Positions 7,415 through 16,085 of a stretch of 64,000 nt of DNA are shown piece after piece. Source of the stretch: Kribbella sp. NBC_01245. GTDB taxonomy: Bacteria; Actinomycetota; Actinomycetes; Propionibacteriales; Kribbellaceae. The notes beneath the pieces are model-generated. The model was not told the DNA's origin, searched no databases, and worked only from the letters and a program-made list of their open reading frames with translations. Each line of letters starts with the position of its first letter. The first letter of the stretch is position 1. A program made the translations under genes and the position numbers. The stretch lies in assembly GCF_036226525.1 (NCBI RefSeq), contig NZ_CP108487.1, forward strand, positions 5,022,001 through 5,086,000, read 5' to 3'.

Positions 7415-8257
7415 ATGCCCGTCACTGCCCGACGGACGTCGCTTTTGCGCGCCCAGAGTCCGATCAGTAGCGAGGCCAGCACCCGACCGACCGGTCGCGG
7501 ACTGGCCAAGCACCGTAAGACCAAGCCCGCCGCAGCACCTCGCGCCGCAGCCGCCATGACCCTTTCGGTCGGCCTCGCGGTCAGCGGCGGAGCAGCTCTC
7601 AGCGTTGCCGGCACCCCGCAGACCGCGGACGCCGCCACCTCCTCCGCGGCCAAGACCCGCGGCAGCATGCCGATCAAGTCCAAGCCCGCTCTGCGCTACG
7701 GCGACTCCGGCAGCGCGGTCAAGTACGTGCAGTACCGTCTGCGCATCCCGATGACCAGCTGGTACGGCGCGAAGACCCGCACCGCGGTGAGCGACTTCCA
7801 GCGTGCGATCAAGCTGCCGCGTACCGGCACGATGACGAAGCAGACCTGGGGCTCGCTGTTCTACATCGCGAAGCACCCGATCAAGAAGAAGACCACCGCC
7901 AGCACCAGCTTCCACAAGCGCGTGCTGCGGGAGGCCTACAAGCTGCGTGGCACCCCGTACCGTTACGGCGGCACGACCCCCCGCGGTTTCGACTGCTCCG
8001 GCTACACCGGCTACGTGTACAAGAAGGCCGGCAAGAAGCTGCCCCGCGTCTCGCGTGCTCAGTACGCGGCCACCAAGCACATCTCGCGCAGCGCCGCGAA
8101 GCCTGGTGACCTGGTGTTCTTCAAGAGCGGCAGCGGCCGGGTCTACCACGTCGGCATCTACGCCGGCGGCAACACGCTGTGGCACTCCTCGAAGCCGGGC
8201 ACACCGGTCAGGAAGTCAAAGATCTGGAGCTCGCGCGTCGCCTTCGGCCGCGCGTAA
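7415..8257 (+). CDS. NlpC/P60 peptidoglycan hydrolase with peptidoglycan-binding domain
   Basis: A 280-residue exported cell-wall endopeptidase. A basic N-terminus leads into a hydrophobic segment (about residues 44-70) ending in TADA, consistent with a long signal peptide. A peptidoglycan-binding-1 domain follows (about 85-150: LRYGDSGSAVKYVQ ... DFQRAIKLPRTGTM), then an NlpC/P60 domain (165-280). Catalytic Cys194 lies in FDCSGY and His245 in YHVGIYAG; a third polar residue is in LWHSS. Such enzymes cleave the peptide stems of peptidoglycan during growth or germination. The c-di-AMP riboswitch directly upstream links expression to turgor and wall homeostasis. Confidence 0.95.
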   Translation: MPVTARRTSLLRAQSPISSEASTRPTGRGLAKHRKTKPAAAPRAAAAMTLSVGLAVSGGAALSVAGTPQTADAATSSAAKTRGSMPIKSKPALRYGDSGSAVKYVQYRLRIPMTSWYGAKTRTAVSDFQRAIKLPRTGTMTKQTWGSLFYIAKHPIKKKTTASTSFHKRVLREAYKLRGTPYRYGGTTPRGFDCSGYTGYVYKKAGKKLPRVSRAQYAATKHISRSAAKPGDLVFFKSGSGRVYHVGIYAGGNTLWHSSKPGTPVRKSKIWSSRVAFGRA

Positions 8258-8300
8258 GCAGCTTCAGCCCGTCAGTGCCGCCTCACCGCGGTGCTGACCC

Positions 8301-8356
8301 CGAAACCGGTCGTACCCCGTTGCCCCCACCCCTCCAGCGGCGTACGACCGGTTTCG
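8301..8356. terminator. Bidirectional terminator hairpin
   Basis: CGAAACCGGTCGTAC at 8301-8315 pairs perfectly with GTACGACCGGTTTCG at 8342-8356, a 15-bp stem with a 26-base loop. It sits between the convergent NlpC/P60 and response-regulator genes and can serve both strands. Confidence 0.75.
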
Positions 8357-8370
8357 CATGTCCGGAATCG

Positions 8371-9024
8371 CTAATCGAGTAGCCCCGCGTCGTGGGCCAG
8401 GATCGCGACCTGGACGCGGTTGGTGGCGTTGAGCTTGACCAGCACCCGCGAGACGTGGGCCTTCACGGTCGCCTCGCTCATGAACAGCTCCCGCCCGATA
8501 TCGGCGTTCGACAGACCGCGCCCGACGGCGGCGAGGACCTCGCGTTCGCGATCGGTGAGAGCGGTCAGGCGCTCTGCCGCGGCCCGTTGCCGGTCGTTCC
8601 GGCCGCTGGCGGCGAAGTGCCCGATCAGGCGGCGCGTCACCGCCGGCGACAACATCGCGTCCCCCGCCGCGACGACGCGGACGGCCTGGACCAGCTCGCG
8701 GGGCGGGGTGTCCTTCAGCAGGAACCCGCTGGCGCCCGCCTGCAACGCCCGGAACACGTAGTCGTCCAGGTCGAACGTCGTCAGCACCACCACCTTGGGT
8801 GGATCCGGCAGCGCCTGCACGTCCCGGGTCGCGGCCAGACCGTCGAGCCGCGGCATCCGGATGTCCATCAGTACGACGTCCGGCTGGTGCTTGCGGACCA
8901 TCTCCACCGCGTCCGCGCCATCGCCCGCCTCGGCGACCACCTCCAGGTCGTCGGCCGATTCGAGGATCATCTTCAGCCCGGCCCGGACCAATGCCTCATC
9001 GTCGACGATGAGCAATCGCGTCAC
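8371..9024 (-). CDS. NarL/LuxR-family response regulator
   Basis: A 217-residue regulator. The receiver domain has acidic DDE at 8-10, phospho-acceptor Asp about 54 (VLMDIRMP), Thr in LTTFD and Lys in LLKDTPP. The C-terminal LuxR-type helix-turn-helix (about 150-214) contains LTDREREVLAAVGRGLSNADI and SEATVKAHVSRVL. GTG at 9024 overlaps the stop of the kinase gene by four bases. With the kinase and the divergent ABC exporter genes it forms a common actinobacterial arrangement in which the two-component system controls a drug- or peptide-type exporter. Confidence 0.94.
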   Translation of the reverse strand: MTRLLIVDDEALVRAGLKMILESADDLEVVAEAGDGADAVEMVRKHQPDVVLMDIRMPRLDGLAATRDVQALPDPPKVVVLTTFDLDDYVFRALQAGASGFLLKDTPPRELVQAVRVVAAGDAMLSPAVTRRLIGHFAASGRNDRQRAAAERLTALTDREREVLAAVGRGLSNADIGRELFMSEATVKAHVSRVLVKLNATNRVQVAILAHDAGLLD

Positions 9025-10250
9025 TGTGCCACCTTGTTCTCTCCATCGGGTCCATCAGCGCTATCGATTCCAGCAGGTTCAGCGGGTTCAGCGGGTCCGG
9101 CCGCGGCCGTCGTCGGTGGGGTCCACGGCAGGCGGGCCTCGACGCGCCAGCCACCATCGTGGTCCGGGCCGGCGACCAGTGTGCCGCCGGCCAGACTCAC
9201 GCGCTCGCGCAGACCGACCAGCCCGGCACCGGATCCAGGCAGCAGCGCCCCGGCCGCCACCGGCCGCAGATTGGCCACCCGGACCAGCAGCTGACCGCCC
9301 TCCGAGGTCACCAGCACCTCGGTCGCGGCATTGCGCGCGTGCTTGTGCACGTTGGTCAGCGACTCCTGCACGATCCGGTAGACGGTCCGGCCAAGCCCCG
9401 CGGGCACTTCGGGCGGCAGCTCGATCCGGGCCGACACGTTCACCCCCGCCGCACGAGATGCCTCGACCAGGCGGGTCAGATCGGCCGCCGCGGGGATCGG
9501 GGCCAGGTCGGCACCGCCCGCGCTGAGATCGGTCCGCAGTACGCCGAGCACCTCGCGCAGGTCCTCCATCGCCTGGCGCGCGGTCTCCCGGATCAGCGCG
9601 GCCGAGCTCTCCACCTTCTCCGGCCCGACGGACGGGTTCACCTCCAGACCACCGGCGTGCAAGGCGATCAGCGACACCTTGTGGGCGAGCACGTCGTGCA
9701 TCTCCTGGGCGATCCGCGCGCGTTCGCCGAGCCGGGCCTGGTCGGCGCGCAACTCCCGCTCTGACTCCGCCCGCTCGGCCCGGTCCCGCAGTGAGGCCAT
9801 CAGGTCCCGCCGGGCACCGATATAGGCGCCGGCCGCGACCCAGGCCCCGATCACGAACGGGCCGGTCACCAGCAGTACGCCGATGCTCTCGGCCCCGGTC
9901 GGGCTGTTCCCGAGCACGAACGCGGCGTACGCCAGGAGGCTCATCAGCGCGAGCACGGTGTCGCGGCGGCGGATCGCCAACGTGAACAGGGCGAACCCGA
10001 GTGGCCCGAGCACCATCGCGGCGGCCTGGGCCCCGATCGCGATGAACGTGACCGCGACCGGATAGCGGCGCCGCCACCACAGCGCGAGCGAGGCGATCAC
10101 GCCGACGATGAAGGTAAGGGTCGAGTCCGCGCCGGACTGCGTCATCGCCTCGGCGAGTGTGTAGAACAGGCCGAAGGCAATGAAGAGCAGATCCCGTAGC
10201 CGCGGTGCGTGCTTACGGAACCAGGCATGCCAGCGCCGCAGACGTTCCAC
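9021..10250 (-). CDS. Sensor histidine kinase (HisKA_3, NarX/DesK-like)
   Basis: A 409-residue kinase. Its N-terminal half holds several hydrophobic segments (about 20-145), so the sensor is membrane-embedded. A short coiled linker leads to the HisKA_3 dimerisation motif ERARIAQEMHDVLAHKVSLI with His185, and then to a HATPase_c domain (YRIVQESLTNVHKHA, GAGLVGLRERV). The C-terminal 25 residues are low-complexity Ala/Pro/Glu. The GTG start is chosen because the frame is closed just upstream. It partners with the NarL-type regulator with which it overlaps. The signal is unknown; proximity to the ABC exporter suggests a membrane-active compound. Confidence 0.93.
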   Translation of the reverse strand: MERLRRWHAWFRKHAPRLRDLLFIAFGLFYTLAEAMTQSGADSTLTFIVGVIASLALWWRRRYPVAVTFIAIGAQAAAMVLGPLGFALFTLAIRRRDTVLALMSLLAYAAFVLGNSPTGAESIGVLLVTGPFVIGAWVAAGAYIGARRDLMASLRDRAERAESERELRADQARLGERARIAQEMHDVLAHKVSLIALHAGGLEVNPSVGPEKVESSAALIRETARQAMEDLREVLGVLRTDLSAGGADLAPIPAAADLTRLVEASRAAGVNVSARIELPPEVPAGLGRTVYRIVQESLTNVHKHARNAATEVLVTSEGGQLLVRVANLRPVAAGALLPGSGAGLVGLRERVSLAGGTLVAGPDHDGGWRVEARLPWTPPTTAAAGPAEPAEPAGIDSADGPDGENKVAQ

Positions 10251-10392
10251 TTGACCACCCTAAGTCGGTTGCCCGCCGCAAACGTCCCCCGAAGGTCTCG
10301 GTCCGCGGGTGTGTTCGCGCGACTTTCGTAGGGGGTAGGTCGAGACGCACGGTCGATGTGCCACCCCTGTCCCGACCGGCAGAGTTCAGGTC

Positions 10393-11283
10393 ATGATCAC
10401 CGTCGAGAACCTGAGCAAGCGCTACGGCAACCACACGGCCGTCAACGACGTGTCCTTCACCGTGGAGCCGGGCACTGTCACCGGCTTCCTCGGCCCGAAC
10501 GGCGCCGGAAAGTCCACCACCCTGCGGATGCTGACGGGGCTCACCCCGCCCACGTCCGGTACGTCGACCATCGCCGGCCGCCGCTATGCCGAACTGCCGA
10601 ACCCGGGCCGGGTCGTCGGCGTGATGCTGGACGCCGCCGCGCAGCACCCGGGCCGCACCGGCCGCGAGACCCTGCTGCTGAACGCGGGCCTCCTCGGCGT
10701 ACCTGCGCGGCGGGCCGACGAGATGCTCGAGGCCGTCGGTCTGACCCCAGCCGCGAAGAAGCGCGTAGGGCAGTACTCGCTCGGTATGCGCCAGCGGCTC
10801 GGTATCGCCTCGGCGCTGCTCGGTGATCCGGCTGTGCTGATCCTGGACGAGCCTGCCAACGGGATGGACCCGGAGGGCATTCGCTGGATGCGCGGGCTGC
10901 TCCAGGACTTCGCCTCCCGCGGCGGCACCGTCGTACTGTCCAGCCACCTGCTGGGCGAGGTGCAGGCGACCGTCGACCGCCTGGTCGTGATCGGCGGCGG
11001 CAAGATCGTCGCCAACGGCTCCCTGGACGAACTGCTGGCCGGGCAGGGCACGCTGGTCCGCGCCCTCGACCCGAACGCCTTGCACGAGGCGCTCGTCGCA
11101 GCCGGGTTCGCCGTCGAGCCGGGCTCGGAAGGCGCGCTGCGCGTCGAGGCGACCGCCGAGCAGGTCGGCCGGGTCGCCCATGCGGCCGGCCAGATCCTGG
11201 TCGAGCTGCGCGAGAGCGACAGCGCCGGCCTCGAGGACCTGTTCTTCCAGCTGACCGGGCCGGCCGACCAGCTCGTCGCCTGA
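10393..11283 (+). CDS. ABC transporter ATP-binding protein (exporter type)
   Basis: A 296-residue ATPase of the DrrA/ABC-2-associated group. Walker A is GPNGAGKST (about residues 36-44), the signature motif YSLGMRQRLGIA about 134-145, and Walker B VLILDEPANGMDP about 153-165, with a switch His in LSSHLL. The C-terminal 80 residues form the extra domain common in drug-export ATPases. It pairs with the permease 43 bp downstream. It is divergent from the NarL-type kinase/regulator operon, with about 140 bp between, where that regulator probably binds. Confidence 0.94.
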   Translation: MITVENLSKRYGNHTAVNDVSFTVEPGTVTGFLGPNGAGKSTTLRMLTGLTPPTSGTSTIAGRRYAELPNPGRVVGVMLDAAAQHPGRTGRETLLLNAGLLGVPARRADEMLEAVGLTPAAKKRVGQYSLGMRQRLGIASALLGDPAVLILDEPANGMDPEGIRWMRGLLQDFASRGGTVVLSSHLLGEVQATVDRLVVIGGGKIVANGSLDELLAGQGTLVRALDPNALHEALVAAGFAVEPGSEGALRVEATAEQVGRVAHAAGQILVELRESDSAGLEDLFFQLTGPADQLVA

Positions 11284-11326
11284 TCCCCCACTCTTCTTCT
11301 CTTCGACTGCCAGGAGCACAGCCACT

Positions 11327-12148
11327 ATGAGCGTCACAGAAATCAACCGTCCGGCCGAAGCGGTCGCGACCACTGCCATCGCCCGGCATCGCGCCGAGGC
11401 GGCCGATCTGCCGCCGGTTCGCGGTCAGTCCTTCTTCCTGCTGGTCCGGACCGAGCTGCGCAAGTCGGTCAACACCCGCAGCGGCCGGGTGCTGCTGCTC
11501 GCCATCCTGGCGCTGGCCCTGTTCGCGGTCGGCTGGCAGTTGACCCACCTGGGCGACGGCCGGATCACGCCCGAGTTCTTCATCGGGCCGACCTCCACCG
11601 GCGTGATGTTGCTGCTGCCGGTGATCGGCGTGATGGCGATGACGAGCGAGTGGTCCCAGCGGACCGCGCTGACCACCTTCACGCTGTCACCGCGCCGGGT
11701 CCGGGTTCAGCTGGCCAAGTTCGTCTCGGCCATCGTGCTGAGCGTCGTCGTCCTGACCGTGACCACCCTGCTCGCGCTGGCCGCGATCCCGGTCGGTGGC
11801 GCCATCAGCGGTGACGGCAGCACCTTCGCCGGACTGGGCGGCACGCTCGCCGGGATGTACCTGACCGCCGCGCTGAACGTCGTGATGGGTGCCGCCTTCG
11901 GTGCCGTACTGGCCAACACCGCGGTCGCGATCGTGGTCTTCTTCATCGCCCCGACCGCGTGGTCGCTGGCCGGCCCGGCGCTCTTCAAGGACAACGCCCA
12001 GTGGCTCGACGTCTTCGGCGCCTTCGGCCGGATCGCCGAGCGCGACCTGAACGGGATGCTGCCCGAGACGCTCACCGCACTGACTGTGTGGATCGTCTTG
12101 CCGACCATCGCCGGACTGTGGGCAAGCTCACGTCGAGAGGTCAAATAA
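11327..12148 (+). CDS. ABC-2 type transporter permease
   Basis: A 273-residue membrane protein. The N-terminal 45 residues are soluble, then six hydrophobic segments can be seen (for example VLLLAILALALFAVGW, VMLLLPVIGVMAMTSEW, VSAIVLSVVVLTVTTLLALAA, YLTAALNVVMGAAFGAV, AIVVFFIAPTAWSLAG and LTVWIVLPTIAGLWA). This is the usual ABC-2 permease layout. CAGGAG lies upstream of the ATG. Together with the preceding ATPase it forms an exporter; a strong terminator follows at 12161. Confidence 0.9.
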   Translation: MSVTEINRPAEAVATTAIARHRAEAADLPPVRGQSFFLLVRTELRKSVNTRSGRVLLLAILALALFAVGWQLTHLGDGRITPEFFIGPTSTGVMLLLPVIGVMAMTSEWSQRTALTTFTLSPRRVRVQLAKFVSAIVLSVVVLTVTTLLALAAIPVGGAISGDGSTFAGLGGTLAGMYLTAALNVVMGAAFGAVLANTAVAIVVFFIAPTAWSLAGPALFKDNAQWLDVFGAFGRIAERDLNGMLPETLTALTVWIVLPTIAGLWASSRREVK

Positions 12149-12160
12149 CCCCCTGAACAC

Positions 12161-12207
12161 GGAAGGCCCGGCCGGTTTGAGGGGACCAGCCGGGCCTTTC
12201 GGGGTTT
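12161..12207 (+). terminator. Rho-independent-like terminator after the ABC exporter
   Basis: AAGGCCCGGC at 12163-12172 pairs with GCCGGGCCTT at 12189-12198, and a GGGGTTTT tract follows. It lies 15-50 bp after the permease stop codon. Confidence 0.85.
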
Positions 12208-12341
12208 TATCTGCTGTCCGGAGAGGGGGCGGGGTGTGTGTCGATCCCCTCCTCCGGGTAATCTAGAGCCACGATTACTGACGACTGATCCGTGGGCGCC
12301 GCACTGCGTACCCGGTTGACTTGTGCGAGGGGGTCGACGCT

Positions 12342-12530
12342 ATGGGGCGCGGCCGTGCAAAGGCCAAGCAGACGAAGGTCGCACGCGACCTGAAGTACCG
12401 CACCTGGGACACCGACCTGGACCAGCTCAAGAAAGAGCTGTCCGGCGGCGACGAGGGCGGAAACCGATCTGCGAGTGGTGACGACTCAGAAGTCGGCGAC
12501 GACGCCGACGACTACCACCCCCGTCGGTAA
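12342..12530 (+). CDS. DUF3073 family small protein
   Basis: A 62-residue basic/acidic protein beginning MGRGRAKAKQTKVARDLKY and continuing with a DTDLDQLKKEL helix. This is the hallmark of the DUF3073 family, widespread in actinobacteria and often near purM/purF, as here. The ATG at 12342 follows a GAGGGGG sequence and is preferred over an earlier in-frame TTG. The tail is acidic (SEVGDDADD). Function is not established. A hairpin terminator follows at 12548. Confidence 0.9.
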   Translation: MGRGRAKAKQTKVARDLKYRTWDTDLDQLKKELSGGDEGGNRSASGDDSEVGDDADDYHPRR

Positions 12531-12547
12531 AGCCACATCAAGCAAGA

Positions 12548-12586
12548 CGATCTGCCTGGCGCCACCCGCACCAGGCAGATCGCCCC
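12548..12586 (+). terminator. Terminator hairpin after DUF3073
   Basis: CGATCTGCCTGG at 12548-12559 pairs perfectly with CCAGGCAGATCG at 12571-12582, a 12-bp stem with an 11-base loop, 18 bp after the DUF3073 stop codon. Confidence 0.75.
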
Positions 12587-12659
12587 TTGCCTGACACCGA
12601 CAACACACACCGAGCCACGCGAACACTCCGCCACGCCCGGACACACCCGGCCCTCCCGC

Positions 12660-12840
12660 CACGCGAGGCCTTCCCGCGCCCAGGCACACACCAAGCCGGC
12701 CCTCACCCCACGCGACGTAATGCCGCGCCCGGGAAATACCCCAAGCCGGACCTCACGCCCCGCGAAGTAATCCCGCACCCGCGAAGACCTTCAGCGGGCC
12801 GTACGCCACGCGAGGTAGTGCCGCGCCGGGGAAGACTCAC
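12660..12840. repeat. Four imperfect ~50-bp tandem repeats
   Basis: The motif CGCGA-GTA-T-CCGC-CCCG-GAA recurs with starts at about 12662, 12711, 12761 and 12809 (periods 49, 50 and 48 bp), separated by AAGCCGG-CCTCACGCC-like sequence in the first three. No credible gene lies in 12587-13123. The repeats are followed by two long palindromes. The array is contiguous, without unique spacers, so it is not CRISPR. Confidence 0.6.
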
Positions 12841-12849
12841 GCCACTGAG

Positions 12850-12935
12850 GTATTCATCGGGCCCTTCTGACCACAGCGAGGACCCGACACGTACAGGCAG
12901 CGGCAACTCAGTGGTCAGAAGGGCCCGATGAATAC
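12850..12935. repeat. 25-bp perfect inverted repeat
   Basis: The arms at 12850-12874 and 12911-12935 are exact reverse complements (GTATTCATCGGGCCCTTCTG then ACCAC), with a 36-base loop. One arm, TTCATCGGGCCCTTCTGACC, recurs with a single mismatch at 42103-42122, so it belongs to a dispersed repeat. CCACTGAG at 12842 and CTCAGTGG at 12907 form a competing pairing. Confidence 0.8.
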
Positions 12936-13020
12936 GCTCGGGTTAACCCAAGCCACAGCCGATACGCCACCACGCCGGCCCCGAGCCCTCGACCTTCGCC
13001 ACCTGGAGCAACACGGCGGG

Positions 13021-13120
13021 CGTTCTTTTGGCGACGATCGGACCCGTTTTGCCGCTGGAAGGCAGCCTGCACCTGACAGGGACGAGCGGCAAAACGGGTC
13101 CGATCGTCGCCAAAAGAACG
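13021..13120. repeat. 36-bp perfect inverted repeat beside purM
   Basis: The arms at 13021-13056 and 13085-13120 are exact reverse complements over 36 bp (starting CGTTCTTTTGGCGACGATCG), with a 28-base loop. The element ends three bases from the purM stop codon (purM reads leftward). It could act as a very strong terminator for purM or be the trace of a palindromic mobile repeat. Confidence 0.85.
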
Positions 13121-13123
13121 GGG

Positions 13124-14200
13124 TCAGACCGCGTAGTCGCCCTGAAGCTCCACTCGCGGCTCCGACGTACCGGAAGTGACCTCGCCGCAGACCCACGCCT
13201 TGATGTCCCGCTCAGCCAATACCGCGATCGCCCGATCAGCCGCCTCCGGGGCAACGACCGCGACCATCCCCACACCCATATTCAACGTCTTCTCGAGCTC
13301 CAGCTGCGGCACGCCGCCGAGCTCCCCGACCAACTGGAAAACCGGCGCCGGCGTCCAAGTCGACCGGTCGATCCGCACCGTCAGGTCCTCGGGAATCACC
13401 CGGCCGAGGTTCGCCGCGAACCCGCCACCCGTGATGTGCGACATCGCGTGCAACGGCCGCTCATCGGCAGTGTTCAAAGCGCGGATCAAGTCCAGGCAGT
13501 GCTTCGCATAAACCCGCGTCGGCACCAGCAACGTGTCGCCCAGCGTGCCACCGAACTCCGGCACCTCCCGGTCAAGCTCCCACCCGGCACGATCAAAGAA
13601 CACATGCCGAACCAGGGAGTACCCATTCGAGTGCAACCCCGACGACGCCATCGCCACAACCACATCACCCGCACGAACCCGATCAGCGCCAAGCAGCTCA
13701 TCGGCCTCGACCACCCCAGTGGCAGCACCCGCGATGTCGTACTCCGCAGGCCCCAGCAACCCCGGGTGCTCGGCCGTTTCACCACCCACCAACGCCGTAC
13801 CAGCCTCGACACACCCCTCGGCGATCCCCTTAACGATCTGCGCGATCGTCTCCGGCACCACCTTCCCGCAGCAGATGTAGTCGGTCATGAACAGCGCCTC
13901 AGCACCGCAGACCACCAGATCGTCAACAACCATCCCGACCAGATCGAACCCGATCGTGTCGTGCCGGTCCATCCGCTGCGCGATCGCCACCTTCGTACCG
14001 ACACCATCAGTAGACGTAGCCAACAACGGCCGCCGGTAGCTCTTCAGCGCAGACGCGTCAAACAACCCCGCGAATCCCCCCAGACCACCAACAACCTCAG
14101 GACGGGTCGCCTTCGCCACCCATTCCTTCATCAGCTCGACGGCCCGGTCACCGGCCTCGATGTCGACACCCGCGGCCGCGTAGCTCGCGCCTTCAGTCAC
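13124..14200 (-). CDS. purM: Phosphoribosylformylglycinamidine cyclo-ligase
   Basis: A 358-residue AIR synthetase, which closes the imidazole ring using ATP in step five of de novo purine synthesis. Visible family features are SYAAAGVDIEAGDRAVELMK at the start, the GGFAGLFD segment, STDGVGTK (about 64-71), GFDLVGMVVDDLVVCGAEALFMTDYI, ALVGGETAEHPG, SSGLHSNGYSLVR, ITGGGFAANLGRVIP and the C-terminal NMGVGMV. Length matches the family. The GTG start is preceded by AGGAGATC. It is downstream of purF with a 57-bp gap, so the two are probably cotranscribed leftward. A 36-bp palindrome lies directly after the stop. Confidence 0.98.
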   Translation of the reverse strand: MTEGASYAAAGVDIEAGDRAVELMKEWVAKATRPEVVGGLGGFAGLFDASALKSYRRPLLATSTDGVGTKVAIAQRMDRHDTIGFDLVGMVVDDLVVCGAEALFMTDYICCGKVVPETIAQIVKGIAEGCVEAGTALVGGETAEHPGLLGPAEYDIAGAATGVVEADELLGADRVRAGDVVVAMASSGLHSNGYSLVRHVFFDRAGWELDREVPEFGGTLGDTLLVPTRVYAKHCLDLIRALNTADERPLHAMSHITGGGFAANLGRVIPEDLTVRIDRSTWTPAPVFQLVGELGGVPQLELEKTLNMGVGMVAVVAPEAADRAIAVLAERDIKAWVCGEVTSGTSEPRVELQGDYAV

Positions 14201-14257
14201 TTCAGATCTCCTTCTAGTCCCGCGACTTCTAGTCCCGCGAACGACGTACGGCGAAAG

Positions 14258-15841
14258 TCACGGCCGGCTGAGCGCGTCCGCGGCACCGGCACCACCAGTG
14301 ACCGTGGCCAGGCCGTCGACATCGGTACGCCCGTTGGGCTGCTCGAGCAGGTGCTTGCCGAGGTGCTCGGGATCGGGCAGCGCCACCGGGTAGATGCCGT
14401 CGAAACAGGCCCGGCACAACCGGTCCTTCGGCACGGTGGTGGCCTCGATCAGGCCGTCCAGGCTGATGTAGCCGAGACTGTCCGCGCCGATCGAGCGGCA
14501 GATTTCCTCGGTGTTCAGCCCGTTGGCGATCAGCTCTGCGCGGCTGGCGAAGTCGATACCGTAGAAGCACGGCCACTTCACGGGCGGCGACGAGATCCGG
14601 ACGTGGATCTCGGCCGCGCCGGATTCGCGCAGCATCTTGATCACCGCGCGCTGGGTGTTACCGCGGACGATCGAGTCGTCGACCACGACCAGGCGCTTGC
14701 CCTCGATGACCTCGCGCAGCGGGTTCAGCTTGAGCCGGATACCGAGCTGGCGGATGGTCTGGCTGGGCTGGATGAAGGTCCGGCCGACGTACGCGTTCTT
14801 GACCAGGCCCGAGCCGTACGGAATACCCGACTCCTCGGCGTACCCGATGGCGCCGGGAGTGCCTGACTCCGGGGTCGCGATCACCAGGTCGGCCTCGACC
14901 GGGTGCTCGCGGGCCAGCACGCGGCCGACCTGGACCCGGGTGGTGTGGATCCGCTGGCCGGAGATCTGGGTGTCGGGCCGGGCCAGGTAGACGAACTCGA
15001 ACAGGCAGCCCTTCGGGTCGGCCTCGGCGAACCGGGTCGAGCGCAGCCCCTGCTCGTCAATCGCGACGAGCTCGCCGGGCTCGATCTCCCGGATGAAGGT
15101 GGCGCCGACGATGTCGAGGGCGGCCGTCTCGCTGGCCACCACCCAACCCCGCTCGAGGCGGCCCAGCACCAACGGCCGGATGCCCTGCGGATCGCGGGCG
15201 GCGTACAGCGTGGACTCGTCCATGAAGACGAGGCTGAACGCGCCGCGGACCTTCGGCAGCACCTTCGCGGCGGCCTGCTCGATGGTCAGGTCGGCGTAAC
15301 CGGCCAGCATGGTGGTGAGGATGTCGGTATCCGACGAGGCGCCGTGCTTGGCGTTGGCCCGGGCGTGCGCCGGGGCTTCCTTGCCGTTGACGTCGAGGTC
15401 CAGACCGAGGTCGAGGTCGTCGCCGCCGGCCAGCGCGGCCGCCAGCTCACCGGTGTTGGTGAGGTTGCCGTTGTGGCCGAGCGCGATCGAGCCGGTCGCG
15501 GTGGACCGGAACGTCGGCTGGGCGTTGGCCCAGACGCTCGATCCGGTCGTCGAGTACCGGCAGTGACCGACCGCGATATAGCCCTTGAGGGACGCGAGGG
15601 TCGCCTCGTCGAAGGCCTGGCTGACCAGTCCCATGTCCTTGTAGACCAGGATCTGGGTTCCGTTGCTGACCGCGATACCAGCTGATTCCTGGCCGCGGTG
15701 CTGCAGAGCGTAGAGCCCGAAATAGGTGAGTTTGGAAACCTCTTCACCCGGAGCCCAGACACCGAAGACGCCGCATGCGTCCTGGGGGCCTAGGTCCTGC
15801 GGGTCAAGGTCATGGGTCAGTCGTCCATCGCCACGGGCCAC
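14258..15841 (-). CDS. purF: Amidophosphoribosyltransferase
   Basis: A 527-residue enzyme that transfers ammonia from glutamine to PRPP, the first committed step of purine synthesis. The N-terminal nucleophile Cys23 lies in DACGVFGVW, implying removal of a 22-residue propeptide. The class II glutaminase domain has YGLYALQHRGQESAG-like and VGHCRYSTTGSS motifs. The PRPP-binding loop LVVVDDSIVRGNT (about residue 370) and ESGAAEIHVRISSPP follow. Three cysteines suited to bind an iron-sulfur cluster occur in PLGCLFEF-like and CRACFDG regions, as in B. subtilis-type PurF. The C-terminal 40 residues are a variable tail. It is the first gene of a purF-purM operon. Confidence 0.98.
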   Translation of the reverse strand: MARGDGRLTHDLDPQDLGPQDACGVFGVWAPGEEVSKLTYFGLYALQHRGQESAGIAVSNGTQILVYKDMGLVSQAFDEATLASLKGYIAVGHCRYSTTGSSVWANAQPTFRSTATGSIALGHNGNLTNTGELAAALAGGDDLDLGLDLDVNGKEAPAHARANAKHGASSDTDILTTMLAGYADLTIEQAAAKVLPKVRGAFSLVFMDESTLYAARDPQGIRPLVLGRLERGWVVASETAALDIVGATFIREIEPGELVAIDEQGLRSTRFAEADPKGCLFEFVYLARPDTQISGQRIHTTRVQVGRVLAREHPVEADLVIATPESGTPGAIGYAEESGIPYGSGLVKNAYVGRTFIQPSQTIRQLGIRLKLNPLREVIEGKRLVVVDDSIVRGNTQRAVIKMLRESGAAEIHVRISSPPVKWPCFYGIDFASRAELIANGLNTEEICRSIGADSLGYISLDGLIEATTVPKDRLCRACFDGIYPVALPDPEHLGKHLLEQPNGRTDVDGLATVTGGAGAADALSRP

Positions 15842-15868
15842 GCCCTCAGTCTACGGGAGGTCCGATGG

Positions 15869-15985
15869 TCACCAGCACACGACGCAGGGGCGGTCCGGCG
15901 GGCCGTTCGTGGCGGCGGCCGCGGGCATGACCGAGATCACGCTAAGGGCCAGCCCGGCGACCAGCGCGACCAGGATGCGTTTCAT
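15869..15985 (-). CDS. 38-residue secreted Cys-containing micropeptide
   Basis: A small gene with an ATG at 15985 and AAGGAG seven bases upstream (CTCCTT at 15993-15998). The product starts MKRILVALVAGLALSVISVM, a textbook Sec signal sequence, followed by PAAAA and the short mature part TNGPPDRPCVVCW. The mature peptide would be only about 13 residues, with a CVVC motif that could form a disulfide and a C-terminal Trp. It is divergent from a regulator gene at 16086, sharing a 100-bp promoter region. The family is not recognised. Good ribosome-binding site, signal peptide and cleavage site support a real gene. A secreted signal sensed with the regulator is a hypothesis. Confidence 0.72.
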   Translation of the reverse strand: MKRILVALVAGLALSVISVMPAAAATNGPPDRPCVVCW

Positions 15986-16085
15986 TGCCTCACTCCTTAA
16001 TGCACCACAAAAACAACGAACAGCGACCGCAATCCGACGCACTGTCGATTAAGGTCGGTTCCAAACACGCGTTGGAAGGTGCTCA

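Noticed and set aside
12660..12840. CRISPR array
   Set aside because: Repeats are contiguous and imperfect with no unique spacers and no cas genes nearby.
13028..14866. A 612-codon frame opposite purM and purF
   Set aside because: Antisense to two certain purine genes, starts inside the 36-bp palindrome and shows no domain.
15842..16085. tRNA or other structured RNA between purF and the regulator
   Set aside because: No cloverleaf or known RNA motif; the stretch is accounted for by the micropeptide gene and its promoter.
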